DNA of 64,000 nt from the NCBI RefSeq assembly GCF_003148645.1, contig NZ_QGGP01000004.1, forward strand, positions 186,001 through 250,000. The letters run 5' to 3'. The position numbers and the translations under genes were made by a program. Source of the stretch: Xanthomarina spongicola (GTDB lineage: Bacteria > Bacteroidota > Bacteroidia > Flavobacteriales > Flavobacteriaceae). The notes under the pieces were generated by a model. That model worked only from the letters and a program-made list of their open reading frames with translations. It had not been told where the DNA came from and ran no database searches. This document shows positions 29,143-38,625 of the stretch, in pieces; position 1 is the stretch's first letter; the number at the start of each line of letters is the position of its first letter.

Positions 29143-29724
29143 ATGAAATCAATTACAAAAAATTGGGTTTATTTAATCGCATTTTTATTAATAACTACTG
29201 CTGGTTTTTCCCAAGACAAAGAAACAAAATTAGAAGATAAAGAAAAATGGGAGCTTGTTGAAATGCAAGGTACCATTACTGAAATTAATAAAGAAACTCG
29301 TGAGATTTCTATAATTGGATCTAAAGGAGAATTACATACTGTAACAGCTGGAGAAGAAGTTGAACGTTTTGACGATATTGAAGTTGGAGATGTTATTACT
29401 TTTGATTTTTACAAGTACATGAAAGCAGAATTTCGTAATCCAACTGAAGAAGAATTAGAAAACCCATTAGTAATTGTAACAGAAGAAGCTAAAGCTCCTG
29501 CAGATTTAAAACCAGGTGCTGCTTTAGGTGCTATTGTTCAAGCTGTGGTTACCATTCAAGTTATAAACTTACCTTTTATGTATGTTAATATTGAAGGTCC
29601 TAATGGAAATTTTACTACCATCCACATGAAAGACAAAGAGTTAATACAAAAACTACACGTTGGTCAAGTAGTTATTTTAACTTACGCTGAAGCAATGGCT
29701 ATTACTTTAGAAAAAGTTGAGTAA
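29143..29724 (+). CDS. Exported protein of unknown function with duplicated beta module
   Basis: A 193-residue protein with signal peptide MKSITKNWVYLIAFLLITTAGFS. The mature part seems to be two copies of one small beta domain. The first copy has GTITEINKETREISI...GELHTVTAGEEVERFDDIEVGDV. The second has IEGPNGNFTTIHMKDKELIQKLHVGQV. Each copy reads like an OB-type barrel of the kind that follows [substrate]-dependent signals in periplasmic proteins. I do not recognise a named family. It is divergent from pyrG and convergent with DUF3820, sharing its terminator. Confidence 0.8.
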   Translation: MKSITKNWVYLIAFLLITTAGFSQDKETKLEDKEKWELVEMQGTITEINKETREISIIGSKGELHTVTAGEEVERFDDIEVGDVITFDFYKYMKAEFRNPTEEELENPLVIVTEEAKAPADLKPGAALGAIVQAVVTIQVINLPFMYVNIEGPNGNFTTIHMKDKELIQKLHVGQVVILTYAEAMAITLEKVE

Positions 29725-29743
29725 CTAATGCTTGTCTTATTAT

Positions 29744-29781
29744 AAAACGCCAATTTTCTTTACTTAGGAAATTGGCGTTTT
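29744..29781. terminator. Bidirectional terminator overlapping the DUF3820 3' end
   Basis: AAAACGCCAATTT pairs perfectly with AAATTGGCGTTTT (13 bp). The right arm lies inside the last codons of the DUF3820 gene, whose stop is at 29760-29762, so one hairpin ends two convergent genes. Confidence 0.88.
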
Positions 29782-29990
29782 ATATTTCTAATTAAATCTT
29801 CTAATCCATTTAGTTTTAACTCATAAACTGTTTGAAGCATTTCTCCTAATTTTCCCTTTGGAAAACCCTTATTGTAATACCAAACCACATAATATTCTGG
29901 TAAATCGATAAGGTCTCTATTCTTGTATTTACCGTAAGGCATTTTAGTATGAGCCAGTTTTATAAGAAAGTTTTTATCTGGTTGTATCAA
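29760..29990 (-). CDS. DUF3820 family protein
   Basis: A 76-residue protein matching the small DUF3820 family (core KMPYGKYKNRDLIDLPEYYV). The family is described as a putative quorum-sensing-regulated virulence factor but has no proven role. I keep the TTG start at 29990 because the family usually has ~16 residues before MPYGKY; the ATG at 29942 would remove them. The start lies one base after the DUF922 stop, so translation is probably coupled. Confidence 0.85.
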   Translation of the reverse strand: MIQPDKNFLIKLAHTKMPYGKYKNRDLIDLPEYYVVWYYNKGFPKGKLGEMLQTVYELKLNGLEDLIRNIKRQFPK

Positions 29991-29991
29991 A

Positions 29992-30549
29992 TTACATTGA
30001 AGAATTAAAATTAGATAATTTAGACAATTCTAATTGTATTTGCTCTTGCCATTTGGCTTGAGCTTCAATAATTCTAGAATAATCTGTTTCTGCATCGTAT
30101 AAATTTTGCATGTTTCTTAAATCATTCTTTATATCATTATATAAGGAGTCTAGATTTTCAGAAAGATTTTCAGAAACTAACAATAAAGAAAGTTGCTGTC
30201 TAAATATTCTTGAATGCAATTCGGTAATATCAAAATGAAGTTGCTCGTGAGACAAAATGTGTTTATTTGCTCTTTCTGGTTTATGCCAAGATTTTTCAGG
30301 ATAAAAAATAGTCTTTACTTGAGTAGTAAATCCTGTAATTTCATCATCGCTTTTCTTTATAGAATACTGAAATGTAATTCCAGATGCTGTTATGGCTACA
30401 ACATCTGTATTTGGATCTGGTTGATCTTTAAAGTCGTTCCAAGATAATTTATACGTATCATCCCATAAAAGTATAGGTTCTTCGTTTTGCGAGAAACTTA
30501 TAAAACAATTTATAAAAAGCGCAAATAACACTATTAATTTAAGCCACAT
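29992..30549 (-). CDS. DUF922 domain protein, putative secreted zinc protease-like
   Basis: A 185-residue protein with signal peptide MWLKLIVLFALFINCFISFS. The core HILSHEQLHFDITEL carries an HEQLH zincin-like motif, which is why DUF922 has been called a zinc-dependent protease family. The motif is real; activity is untested. It forms a two-gene unit with DUF3820 downstream (one-base gap). Confidence 0.82.
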   Translation of the reverse strand: MWLKLIVLFALFINCFISFSQNEEPILLWDDTYKLSWNDFKDQPDPNTDVVAITASGITFQYSIKKSDDEITGFTTQVKTIFYPEKSWHKPERANKHILSHEQLHFDITELHSRIFRQQLSLLLVSENLSENLDSLYNDIKNDLRNMQNLYDAETDYSRIIEAQAKWQEQIQLELSKLSNFNSSM

Positions 30550-30610
30550 AAAAGATTGATTTAGATAAACATATTGTATTATTTAAACATACTTGTGGTT
30601 AATTAAGTGT

Positions 30611-32530
30611 TTAATTTACTTCAACAATTTTTAAATCTTGGTATTTAACTAGATAAACAGTATCGTTATAATAACCTCCTAAAAACTTCTTCTTATAGGC
30701 AAATTTATTCTCCACATATTCCGTTAATGGAGCCTCATTTACAGACAAATACATGTCTTCTGAAGTTACCATACGTAAAACCACATCCATAGTTAGATCG
30801 AAACCACGAACTGCTATTTTATTTGGTGTAATTCCGTAACGTTTTTCGTAAGTTTTAACAAAAGAGTTTTTATCGTCTTCATTATAAGCTTTAGAAATTG
30901 TTGGAAAATGAAATTGCAAATGAGATAAATGATAATTTGAAACCTCATCATCTTCAAAAGCTGCATTCATATTGGTTGTGGCCAAGATGATGTCTTTATC
31001 TTTATCTTTAAACGAATTTAATTTGCTAGTTACATTTGAAATAAAACCTGGATTATCAGATTCTAAAAACACTAGGTTTTTTCCAAGTTTCAATTTACTC
31101 GAAATGTCTTCATCTAAAACATAAAAAGCATCTTCTCCCTTTTTATTTTTTCTTGAAGTGACTAATGAAGCAGATAAAAATGTTCGCTTTAGATTGTCGC
31201 TTACTTTTGTATGTTTTGTATCTGAAATGATAATAATTTGATTTATGGTGCTATCATTTTTTACAAAGTTTATCATTTTGTCATATAACAGATCTTCTGA
31301 AGGTCTAGATTGAAAGACATTTTCAGAAAGAGTTACATTTTTAGTAATTGGAGAAACAACTGGAATATTATATGTTTTTAATTCAGATGCAACTTTTTCT
31401 ACATTATTAGGCATAAATGGACCTAAAACAGCGTCAACATCTTGAAACGAATTTGTATTTAAAATATGAGATACTTCGCTTAATAAATTTTTAGTATCAT
31501 AAACATCTACTTTTAAAGAAATACCCAATTTTTTTAGAGAATCTAAGGCTACCAAAGCTCCAGAATGGAAATCTAAAGACATGCTTAAATAAGGGTTTTT
31601 TGTCAATTCTCTTTTAGCATCCTGAACAGAATCTATATCCACTTTATTTAACTGAAAAGGCAACATAATAACTAGATGTTTGGTATTATAATCACTGACC
31701 TGATCTGTTAAATTTGTTTCAGATATTTCTTCGTTTTGACTAGATTGATTCACTGAAGAACTAAATGGAACTTTTAAAACCATACCTTCTTTCAGACCTG
31801 ATTCTTTAAGACCTGGATTTAAAGTTTCTAATTGATCTTGCTCAATACCAAGTTTAAGTTTCAATCTATAAAAACCTTCTTTTGGTAATACTTGATAATA
31901 GGAATATGCTTCGTCTATTGGTTTTTCTTCTGTTTCGTTAATGTTTGGAACGTTTATTACTTCACCAACATTAAGAACTTCGTTCATTCCAGGATTCAGA
32001 GATTCTAACTCATCGATAGTAATTCCGAATTTATATGCTATTCTCCATTTACCTTCTTTTGGCAAAACTGTATAGCTCTTTGTAGTAGATTCAGGCTCTG
32101 AAACCGTAAATACTTTTTTAAAAACTGGCACTTTTAATAAATCGCCTTTTCGTAAGTTATTGGCATATAAAAAGGTATTATGTTTTTTAAGTTCGTCTTC
32201 AGTTACATCGAATTCTTTACACAAACTATATAAAGTTTCTTTTCGTCTTACTTTATGCTCTTTGAATCCTATTAACTCTTTTTCTATAGTTGCCTGAGGT
32301 GCATTTGAATTTACTTTAGATTTTGGAATAATTAATACAGAATTGGGTTTTAAACCTTTTTTTGCATCTGGATTTAATCCGAAAATATCGTAAGGAGTTA
32401 CTTGATATTGTTTTGCAATACTTTCAATGGTCTCTCCTTGTTTTACTCTATGAGTCTTGTAGTTTTGAGCTTGAGTTGTTACACAACCAAACATTAAAAC
32501 TAGAGATAGAATGTATATTATTTTCTTCAT
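30611..32530 (-). CDS. LysM-repeat protein with periplasmic-binding-protein-like domain
   Basis: A 639-residue exported protein. The N-terminus (MKKIIYILSLVLMFGCVTTQAQ) may be a Sec or lipoprotein signal; the Cys context is a poor lipobox. Four LysM-like modules follow (the first with KTHRVKQGETIESIAKQYQV), giving peptidoglycan binding. Residues ~280-639 resemble a type 1 periplasmic binding fold (HLVIMLPFQLNK..., VDAVLGPFMPNNVEKVAS). It probably senses or scaffolds at the cell wall. Such proteins lie next to guaA in Flavobacteriia, as I recall. Confidence 0.85.
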   Translation of the reverse strand: MKKIIYILSLVLMFGCVTTQAQNYKTHRVKQGETIESIAKQYQVTPYDIFGLNPDAKKGLKPNSVLIIPKSKVNSNAPQATIEKELIGFKEHKVRRKETLYSLCKEFDVTEDELKKHNTFLYANNLRKGDLLKVPVFKKVFTVSEPESTTKSYTVLPKEGKWRIAYKFGITIDELESLNPGMNEVLNVGEVINVPNINETEEKPIDEAYSYYQVLPKEGFYRLKLKLGIEQDQLETLNPGLKESGLKEGMVLKVPFSSSVNQSSQNEEISETNLTDQVSDYNTKHLVIMLPFQLNKVDIDSVQDAKRELTKNPYLSMSLDFHSGALVALDSLKKLGISLKVDVYDTKNLLSEVSHILNTNSFQDVDAVLGPFMPNNVEKVASELKTYNIPVVSPITKNVTLSENVFQSRPSEDLLYDKMINFVKNDSTINQIIIISDTKHTKVSDNLKRTFLSASLVTSRKNKKGEDAFYVLDEDISSKLKLGKNLVFLESDNPGFISNVTSKLNSFKDKDKDIILATTNMNAAFEDDEVSNYHLSHLQFHFPTISKAYNEDDKNSFVKTYEKRYGITPNKIAVRGFDLTMDVVLRMVTSEDMYLSVNEAPLTEYVENKFAYKKKFLGGYYNDTVYLVKYQDLKIVEVN

Positions 32531-32578
32531 ATTATTAATTATACGTTCAAAATTGCGTTAGGTCTTTCATTTGTTTTC

Positions 32579-32650
32579 CTACAAGATTTTAAAACCTTGT
32601 AGTATTAATAAAATGCAACATCACTTTTAACTTCAGAAATTAGATTTCTG
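32579..32650. repeat. Palindromic repeats between guaA and the LysM gene
   Basis: A 24-base near-perfect palindrome (32579-32602, arms CTACAAG and CTTGTAG around TTTTAAAA) is followed by CAGAAAT-TAG-ATTTCTG (32634-32650). Neither has a U-tract, so they look like interspersed palindromes rather than terminators. The rest of the 180-base gap shows no gene. Confidence 0.6.
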
Positions 32651-32711
32651 CCTTACTCATTAATTCCAATTTTCTTATTCGGAATTCGTTAATCTTCGAT
32701 TTCGCAGGAAT

Positions 32712-34247
32712 TTATTCCCACTCAATAGTTGCAGGTGGCTTTGAACTAATGTCGTACACTACTCTATTAACGCCTTTTACTTTATTTATTATATCGTTCG
32801 ATGTTTTTTGTAAAAACTCGTAAGGTAAATTTACCCAATCTGCTGTCATACCATCTGTACTTTCAACAGCTCTAAGAGCCACACATTTTTCGTACGTACG
32901 CTCATCTCCCATAACTCCTACACTATTTACTGGTAGAAGAATAGCTCCTGCTTGCCATACTTTGTCGTACAAATTCCATTCTTTCAAGCCATTAATAAAA
33001 ACAGCATCTACTTCCTGCAAAATACGAACTTTTTCGGCAGTAATATCTCCTAAAATTCTGATAGCCAATCCTGGTCCAGGAAATGGATGACGACCTAATA
33101 AGGTAGCGTCCATATCCATGGAAGCTCCAACACGACGAACTTCGTCTTTAAATAATGCTTTTAGAGGTTCAACTATTTTTAGTTTCATAAAATCTGGTAA
33201 ACCACCAACATTATGATGACTTTTAATAGTTGCACTTGGTCCACCAGTTGCAGAAACACTTTCTATAACATCTGGATAAATAGTGCCTTGAGCTAACCAT
33301 TTAACATCTTCAATTAAATGCGCTTCATCGTCAAAAACTTCAATGAACGCACGACCTATAGCTTTTCTTTTTAACTCTGGATCGCTCAATCCCGCTAATG
33401 CATCCAAAAAGCGTGCCGAAGCATCAACTCCTTTTACATTAAGTCCCATGCCTTTGTATTGCTCTAAGACATCTGTAAACTCATTTTTACGTAACAAGCC
33501 GTTATTTACAAATATGCAATACAGGTTTTTACCAATTGCTTTATGTAATAACATGGCAGCAACAGAAGAGTCTACGCCTCCAGACAAACCAAGAACAACT
33601 TTATCGTTTCCTAATTTATTTTGTAAATCTTCAACCGTTTCTTCTACAAAAGATTGTGGTGTCCAGTCTTGTTCTACTTTTGCAATATGAACTAAAAAAT
33701 TCTCCAATAGTTGTTTTCCATCGGTTGAATGATATACTTCTGGATGAAACTGAATGGCATAAGTTTCTTCTCCTTCAATTTTATAAGCTGCATTTTTTAC
33801 ATCGTGTGTACTAGCTAATAAAACACCATTTGTAGGAAGGTGTTTGATGGTATCGCTATGACTCATCCACACCTGGCTTCCTTCATTTATATTTTTAAAG
33901 AAAGCTTCATTAGATTTTATAAAAGATAAGTTAGCACGACCATATTCTCTAGTGTTGGAAGGAGCTACTTCTCCTCCAGAAAAATGTGCTAAATATTGCG
34001 CTCCATAACAAACGGCTAACAATGGTTTCTTACCTCTAATTTCAGATAAATCTGGATGCACAGCATCTTCTCCTCTTACTGAAAATGGACTTCCAGAAAG
34101 AACAACTGCTTTAAAAGTATCTAAGTTTTTTGGGATTTTGTTAAATGGATGAATCTCGCAATAAATATTGAGTTCTCTCACTCTTCGTGCAATAAGTTGT
34201 GTGTATTGCGAACCGAAATCTAAAATAAGGATGTTGTTGTGTTGCAT
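32712..34247 (-). CDS. guaA: GMP synthase (glutamine-hydrolysing) GuaA
   Basis: A 511-residue enzyme that aminates XMP to GMP. The glutaminase domain shows CYGAQYL (catalytic Cys) and the QFHPEV His/Glu pair. The ATP-PPase domain has the PP-loop [12 protein letters not shown], and the C-terminal dimerisation domain ends KPPATIEWE. The start is ATG 34247 ([18 protein letters not shown]); the frame to 34253 begins with TTG inside a promoter-like element. That element ends only three bases before the ATG. Confidence 0.97.
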   Translation of the reverse strand: MQHNNILILDFGSQYTQLIARRVRELNIYCEIHPFNKIPKNLDTFKAVVLSGSPFSVRGEDAVHPDLSEIRGKKPLLAVCYGAQYLAHFSGGEVAPSNTREYGRANLSFIKSNEAFFKNINEGSQVWMSHSDTIKHLPTNGVLLASTHDVKNAAYKIEGEETYAIQFHPEVYHSTDGKQLLENFLVHIAKVEQDWTPQSFVEETVEDLQNKLGNDKVVLGLSGGVDSSVAAMLLHKAIGKNLYCIFVNNGLLRKNEFTDVLEQYKGMGLNVKGVDASARFLDALAGLSDPELKRKAIGRAFIEVFDDEAHLIEDVKWLAQGTIYPDVIESVSATGGPSATIKSHHNVGGLPDFMKLKIVEPLKALFKDEVRRVGASMDMDATLLGRHPFPGPGLAIRILGDITAEKVRILQEVDAVFINGLKEWNLYDKVWQAGAILLPVNSVGVMGDERTYEKCVALRAVESTDGMTADWVNLPYEFLQKTSNDIINKVKGVNRVVYDISSKPPATIEWE

Positions 34248-34250
34248 GCG

Positions 34251-34258
34251 CAAAAATA
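34251..34258 (-). promoter_or_regulatory. Candidate -7 element abutting the guaA start
   Basis: The minus strand reads TATTTTTG, fitting TAnnTTTG, and ends three bases before the guaA ATG. If used, the mRNA would be essentially leaderless. Confidence 0.4.
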
Positions 34259-34303
34259 GTAATAGATTTTATAATAATAAATTTAGCAAACTAGTTTTTG
34301 AAA

Positions 34304-35674
34304 TTAATTCATGGACTTCAAAATCAAATGAATGTCATTTTCTGTGGTATCCGGATTGATAAAACAAAAACGTGAAACCGTTTCAAAAGTATCCCCATTT
34401 TTCCATTTGGTTGGTGTTACCAATGCAAATCCTTTTTTATGATTTTCGTAGGTCCAATGTGTGTAATCTTCTGGTTTCCATCCTATTCTTCTATATATTA
34501 CACAAGACAAACTTGGTTCTCTAACTAATTCTACATTCGGATTCTCTTCAATCATTCTACCAGCAATTTGTGCTAACTCGATACCTCTTTCCACAGATTT
34601 TTTATATCTATCTGTACCATGAGTTGCCAAGGAGAACCACAAAGGCAAACCACGAACACGACGTGTTAATTGGATTTGATAATCGGTTGGATTGAAACCA
34701 TGAGCACCTTCGTCTTTAAAAATATCTAGATAAGAACCTTGTTGCGAATGTGCATTTTTAGCTAATTCAGGATTTTTATAAATAACTGCACCACAATCGT
34801 AAGGAGAGAACATCCATTTGTGTGGATCGATAGTAATGCTATCTGCTCTTTCAATTCCATTAAACAAATGTCTTACAGAGTCTGCTGCTAGAGCTCCTCC
34901 ACCATAAGCTGCGTCTACATGGAACCAAATGTTTTCTTTTTCGCAAACTTCAGCTATTCCTTCTAAATCGTCAATAATTCCAGCATTAGTAGTTCCTCCA
35001 GTTCCAACAACAGCAAACAAACGCTTACGTTGGTGGAAATTTAGATTATCAATAGTTTCACGAAGATCAGAGCCTGTTAATCTTTCTTCAGAATCTACCA
35101 ATAGAATATCTACATCTGCAACCTTAGCCATGGCTTTAATAGATGAATGTGCTCCAATTGATGTGATAATCAAGCCTTTTTCTCTTTTATAGGTATCGTC
35201 TTCTCTCCAGTGTTCCCTTGCAGTTACAATTGCAGATAAATTGGCTGCTGTTCCACCACTAGTAAAAACACCAAAAGCACCTTCTGGCAATCCTGTTAAA
35301 GATACAATCCATTTCATGGCTTCGTTTTCACAGAAGATACCACCTGCTCCTTCCATCCAATAAGCTCCATGAATGCTAGATGCAGAGGTAACCAAATCGA
35401 ACATAATGGCTGCTCGCGTTGGAGCTGCAGGCACAAAAGCCAAGTTTCTAGGATGATCTACTGGGACATTAGCTTTGGATAAATGCTCTTTCCACAAGTT
35501 GAAAGCATATTCGCCACCAACACCTTTTCCTGTAACGGTTTCGCCAACAAGTTCTTTAAGTTCTTCGTATTTTTTTGGTTTACCAATAGGATGCTCGGTT
35601 GCTGAAATTCTACCAATAGCATACTTCATGACATCTAAGGTCATTTCTATTAGTTCTATATCGATTTTGTGCAT
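34304..35674 (-). CDS. PLP-dependent group II amino acid decarboxylase family protein
   Basis: A 456-residue fold-type I PLP enzyme of the aromatic amino acid/glutamate decarboxylase family. TSGGTAANLSA binds the cofactor phosphate, HVDAAYGGG holds the pyridine-nitrogen Asp, and ITIDPHKWMFSPYDCG has the PLP lysine. Substrate cannot be read from sequence. It follows bshC on the same strand with a four-base gap, so the two are almost certainly co-transcribed, which hints at a shared thiol or amino acid role. Confidence 0.9.
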   Translation of the reverse strand: MHKIDIELIEMTLDVMKYAIGRISATEHPIGKPKKYEELKELVGETVTGKGVGGEYAFNLWKEHLSKANVPVDHPRNLAFVPAAPTRAAIMFDLVTSASSIHGAYWMEGAGGIFCENEAMKWIVSLTGLPEGAFGVFTSGGTAANLSAIVTAREHWREDDTYKREKGLIITSIGAHSSIKAMAKVADVDILLVDSEERLTGSDLRETIDNLNFHQRKRLFAVVGTGGTTNAGIIDDLEGIAEVCEKENIWFHVDAAYGGGALAADSVRHLFNGIERADSITIDPHKWMFSPYDCGAVIYKNPELAKNAHSQQGSYLDIFKDEGAHGFNPTDYQIQLTRRVRGLPLWFSLATHGTDRYKKSVERGIELAQIAGRMIEENPNVELVREPSLSCVIYRRIGWKPEDYTHWTYENHKKGFALVTPTKWKNGDTFETVSRFCFINPDTTENDIHLILKSMN

Positions 35675-35678
35675 GGAT

Positions 35679-37283
35679 TTACTCTAAATTTAATATTAAA
35701 AACTCTCCTTTTAGAGGTTGCAAATTTAACATTAACTGTTGAATAAATTGGTCTCCATATTCTAAATAAAACTCAGAAAAATTTGCTTGTCGTTCTTGAA
35801 GGCTTTGATTTGGGAATAATTCGTTTTGAAGTTCGATAACACGATCCAAAATTTCTTTTAATTTTCTTTTTTGTGCTTTTAGTAATCTCTTTTCTAAATG
35901 CTCTAAACCATTAATTTGTTTCTTCTCTTGTGCTGAAACTGCTCCTAAAAAGGACTTGTCTGTTTGTTTTGCAAGTTTGTATAAATCTTTAAACTGTTGC
36001 TTTAAGAAGGTTTTCTGTTTAGAAAAATCAATATCTATTTCTGAAAGTTTTCTGGTTACTTTTTCTATTAAATCGGTTTGATTCAAGAATAAATCTGCCA
36101 TTTCTAAGTCCAGTTTCTCTAACTTATTTTGCTGCTTCTTTGAAACCAATAAAGCAGAATTTCTTAGTAATAACATAGGAAAAGGCACTTGTTGAGCTTC
36201 AAAATTGGATTTTAGCTGGAACCAATAAGCCAGTTCTCCTCCTCCTCCAATATAACAAAGGTTTGGTAAAATAACTTCTTGATATAATGGTCTTAATATC
36301 ACATTCGGACTAAAACGTTCTGGGTACTCTAAGAGCACTTTTGTTATCTCACTCAAATCCCATACGATTTCTGTATTTAGGACTTTATATTTGTCATCTT
36401 CAAAAACAATACGTTCTCTTAGATTTTCTGTTATATAGAATAAATTAATTTCTCTTGGGTTGACTTGAATTTTGTAGTTTTCAGGTAAGTTGTTTATTTG
36501 TTGGTTTGTCTCTGAAACTTTTTTAAAGGATGTTTGATTAAGCAATTCATCTTTCACATAAGGACTGAATAATCTCTTTAATTCTCTATCGTTTCCATCT
36601 AAAATAACCAAGCCTGTTTCAGAAAATAATTCGTTTACCAAATATCTGGTAGCTTCGGTTAGATTATCTTGTTTTGTATATGCTTCTTTGAATAACTTCT
36701 TTAATTCGTTTGCATTTTTACTAGTATTTAAATGAGACCCAAATAAATCTGAAATCTGTTCTAGACCTTCTAAATCTAATTCTCCAACTGCTCCTGAAGC
36801 ATTTCTGTTCCATCGGATTTTTCTTCCTTCAAAATTAAAATAATTGATTTCCTCAAAATCATGATCTTCTGTTGCCATCCAATAAATGGGAACAAAATTT
36901 TGCTTTGGATAAGCTTCTTTTAATTCTTTACACAGATTAATGGTAGAAATAATTTTATAGAAAAAATATAGAGGTCCTGTAAATAAGTTTAATTGATGAC
37001 CTGTAGTTATAGTAAACGTATTCTCATCTTTTAAGGCTTCAATATTCTGAAGGGTTTGTGATGAAATATTTATATTTTGATATTGTTTTTTTAAGCTTGT
37101 TGCTAAAGTAGTTCTCGACTGCGCTTGAAAAGATTTCTTTTTTTCTTCTATTTGCTCTTTAAAACTTTCCAGATTAGGAAACCTGTTATAGAAAGATTTT
37201 AGATGATTGTTTTCATCTAAATAATTGCAAATTAAACTAGAAAAATAGTTGGTGTCTTTAAACGGAATACAGTCTGTTGGCAT
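35679..37283 (-). CDS. bshC: Bacillithiol biosynthesis cysteine-adding enzyme BshC
   Basis: A 534-residue protein of the BshC family, which joins cysteine to GlcN-malate in the last step of bacillithiol synthesis. Recognisable stretches include FTITTGHQLNLFTGPLYFFY, PIYWMATEDHDFEEI and YIGGGGELAYW, then a long C-terminal coiled coil. A -7-like element lies 27 bases upstream, divergent from the miaE promoter. The PLP decarboxylase gene follows directly. bshA and bshB are not in the window. Confidence 0.95.
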   Translation of the reverse strand: MPTDCIPFKDTNYFSSLICNYLDENNHLKSFYNRFPNLESFKEQIEEKKKSFQAQSRTTLATSLKKQYQNINISSQTLQNIEALKDENTFTITTGHQLNLFTGPLYFFYKIISTINLCKELKEAYPKQNFVPIYWMATEDHDFEEINYFNFEGRKIRWNRNASGAVGELDLEGLEQISDLFGSHLNTSKNANELKKLFKEAYTKQDNLTEATRYLVNELFSETGLVILDGNDRELKRLFSPYVKDELLNQTSFKKVSETNQQINNLPENYKIQVNPREINLFYITENLRERIVFEDDKYKVLNTEIVWDLSEITKVLLEYPERFSPNVILRPLYQEVILPNLCYIGGGGELAYWFQLKSNFEAQQVPFPMLLLRNSALLVSKKQQNKLEKLDLEMADLFLNQTDLIEKVTRKLSEIDIDFSKQKTFLKQQFKDLYKLAKQTDKSFLGAVSAQEKKQINGLEHLEKRLLKAQKRKLKEILDRVIELQNELFPNQSLQERQANFSEFYLEYGDQFIQQLMLNLQPLKGEFLILNLE

Positions 37284-37310
37284 AGTTACGCTTTGCAGTT
37301 TTTAAAAAAG

Positions 37311-37318
37311 TAAAGATA
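37311..37318 (-). promoter_or_regulatory. Candidate -7 element of bshC
   Basis: The minus strand reads TATCTTTA, 27 bases before the bshC ATG, in the 117-base divergent gap with miaE. Confidence 0.5.
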
Positions 37319-37377
37319 AGGTTTCTAGTCTTAAAAATAACTTAAAATATAATGGACAAATACCAGAAAAGAATATT

Positions 37378-37385
37378 TATCTTTA
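37378..37385 (+). promoter_or_regulatory. Candidate -7 element of miaE
   Basis: TATCTTTA lies 15 bases before the miaE ATG. It has the same sequence as the bshC element on the opposite strand of the gap. Confidence 0.5.
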
Positions 37386-37400
37386 CTTAAAATAACAGAT

Positions 37401-37982
37401 ATGCTTGGCTTAAAATTAGCTACAGATCCACGTTGGGTGAATATTGTAGAAACAAATATTGAAGAAATATTAACCGATCATGCTTGGTGTGAGCAAAAAG
37501 CTGCCACAAATGCCATAACCATTATTACTCTTAATTCTGAACATGAAGATTTAGTAACCGACTTGTTAGCCTTGGCAAAAGAAGAGCTAGAACATTTTGA
37601 AATGGTTCATGAAATCATAAAAAAACGAGGTTATAAATTGGGTCGCGAGCGTAAAGATAGTTATGTAAATGAACTTTATAAGTTTATGAATAAAGGTGGA
37701 AACAGAGTTCAAAGTATGGTTGATAGACTTTTGTTCTCTGCCATGATTGAAGCCAGAAGCTGTGAACGTTTTAAACTTCTCTCTCAAAAAATTAAAGATC
37801 CAGAACTTTCTAAATTTTATCATGAATTGATGATTAGCGAAGCTGGACACTATACCACTTTTATTGGTTTTGCTAGAAAATATGGTCAAGATGTGGATGT
37901 AGATAAACGCTGGAAAGAACTGATTGATTTTGAGGCAGAAGTGATTCAGAGTTATGGGAAATCGGAAACTATTCATGGTTAA
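37401..37982 (+). CDS. miaE: tRNA-(ms2io6A37)-hydroxylase MiaE
   Basis: A 193-residue non-haem di-iron protein of the MiaE family, which hydroxylates the isopentenyl group at A37 of tRNA. Ferritin-like helices carry the iron ligands in WCEQKAAT, KEELEHFEMVHEI, MIEARSCERFKLL and ISEAGHYTTFI (E, ExxH patterns). It is monocistronic, divergent from bshC. Confidence 0.92.
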   Translation: MLGLKLATDPRWVNIVETNIEEILTDHAWCEQKAATNAITIITLNSEHEDLVTDLLALAKEELEHFEMVHEIIKKRGYKLGRERKDSYVNELYKFMNKGGNRVQSMVDRLLFSAMIEARSCERFKLLSQKIKDPELSKFYHELMISEAGHYTTFIGFARKYGQDVDVDKRWKELIDFEAEVIQSYGKSETIHG

Positions 37983-38085
37983 CACAATTCATTGATTTTA
38001 ATAATTTATTAAATAACAACTTTTTTTTATTGTTTTTCGATAAATTTTTATTGATATTTGTGATATAATTTAAATCACTATAATT

Positions 38086-38622
38086 ATGTCACAAACAAAT
38101 AACATCGTATTTAAAGGTCTGAAAATTGTTGCTTGGATTATTTTTGTTGGTTTATGTATTGAAGCAGGAGGCTTGATTGTAAATTTCTTTTTCAGCCTGT
38201 TCAATCCAGAATTCGTACAAAACCTATATCAAAAGTTGGACTTAAGTGAGATGCATGAACGTAGTAAATTGGCTTTTTACAGCATGTACAGTTTTATATT
38301 GTTCATCTCAATTATGAAAGCGTATCTATTTTATCTAGTGATTGTGCTAGTAACCAAAATAGATTTATCAAAACCCTTCAACGTTTTTGTTTCGAGACAG
38401 ATTTTACAGATTAGTTACTACACGTTTTCTATTGGAATATTAAGTTTTATAGCACGACAATCTGCCAAAAATTTGCAACATCATGGATATCATATTGATA
38501 CACTAAACGAATATTGGGCAGACAGCCAAGCCTTTATTTTAATGGCAGCAGTTATCTATATTATTGCGATTATTTTTTTAAAAGGAGTTGCTTTACAAAC
38601 CGAAAATGAACTAACTGTATAA
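38086..38622 (+). CDS. DUF2975 integral membrane protein
   Basis: A 178-residue protein with four predicted membrane segments (VAWIIFVGLCIEAGGLIVNFFF at residues ~15-35, then three more) and the layout of DUF2975. These proteins usually pair with a small XRE repressor, as here: the HTH gene starts four bases after the stop. The function is unknown; a role as a membrane sensor or as a target of the regulator is inference. Confidence 0.85.
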   Translation: MSQTNNIVFKGLKIVAWIIFVGLCIEAGGLIVNFFFSLFNPEFVQNLYQKLDLSEMHERSKLAFYSMYSFILFISIMKAYLFYLVIVLVTKIDLSKPFNVFVSRQILQISYYTFSIGILSFIARQSAKNLQHHGYHIDTLNEYWADSQAFILMAAVIYIIAIIFLKGVALQTENELTV

Positions 38623-38625
38623 GCT

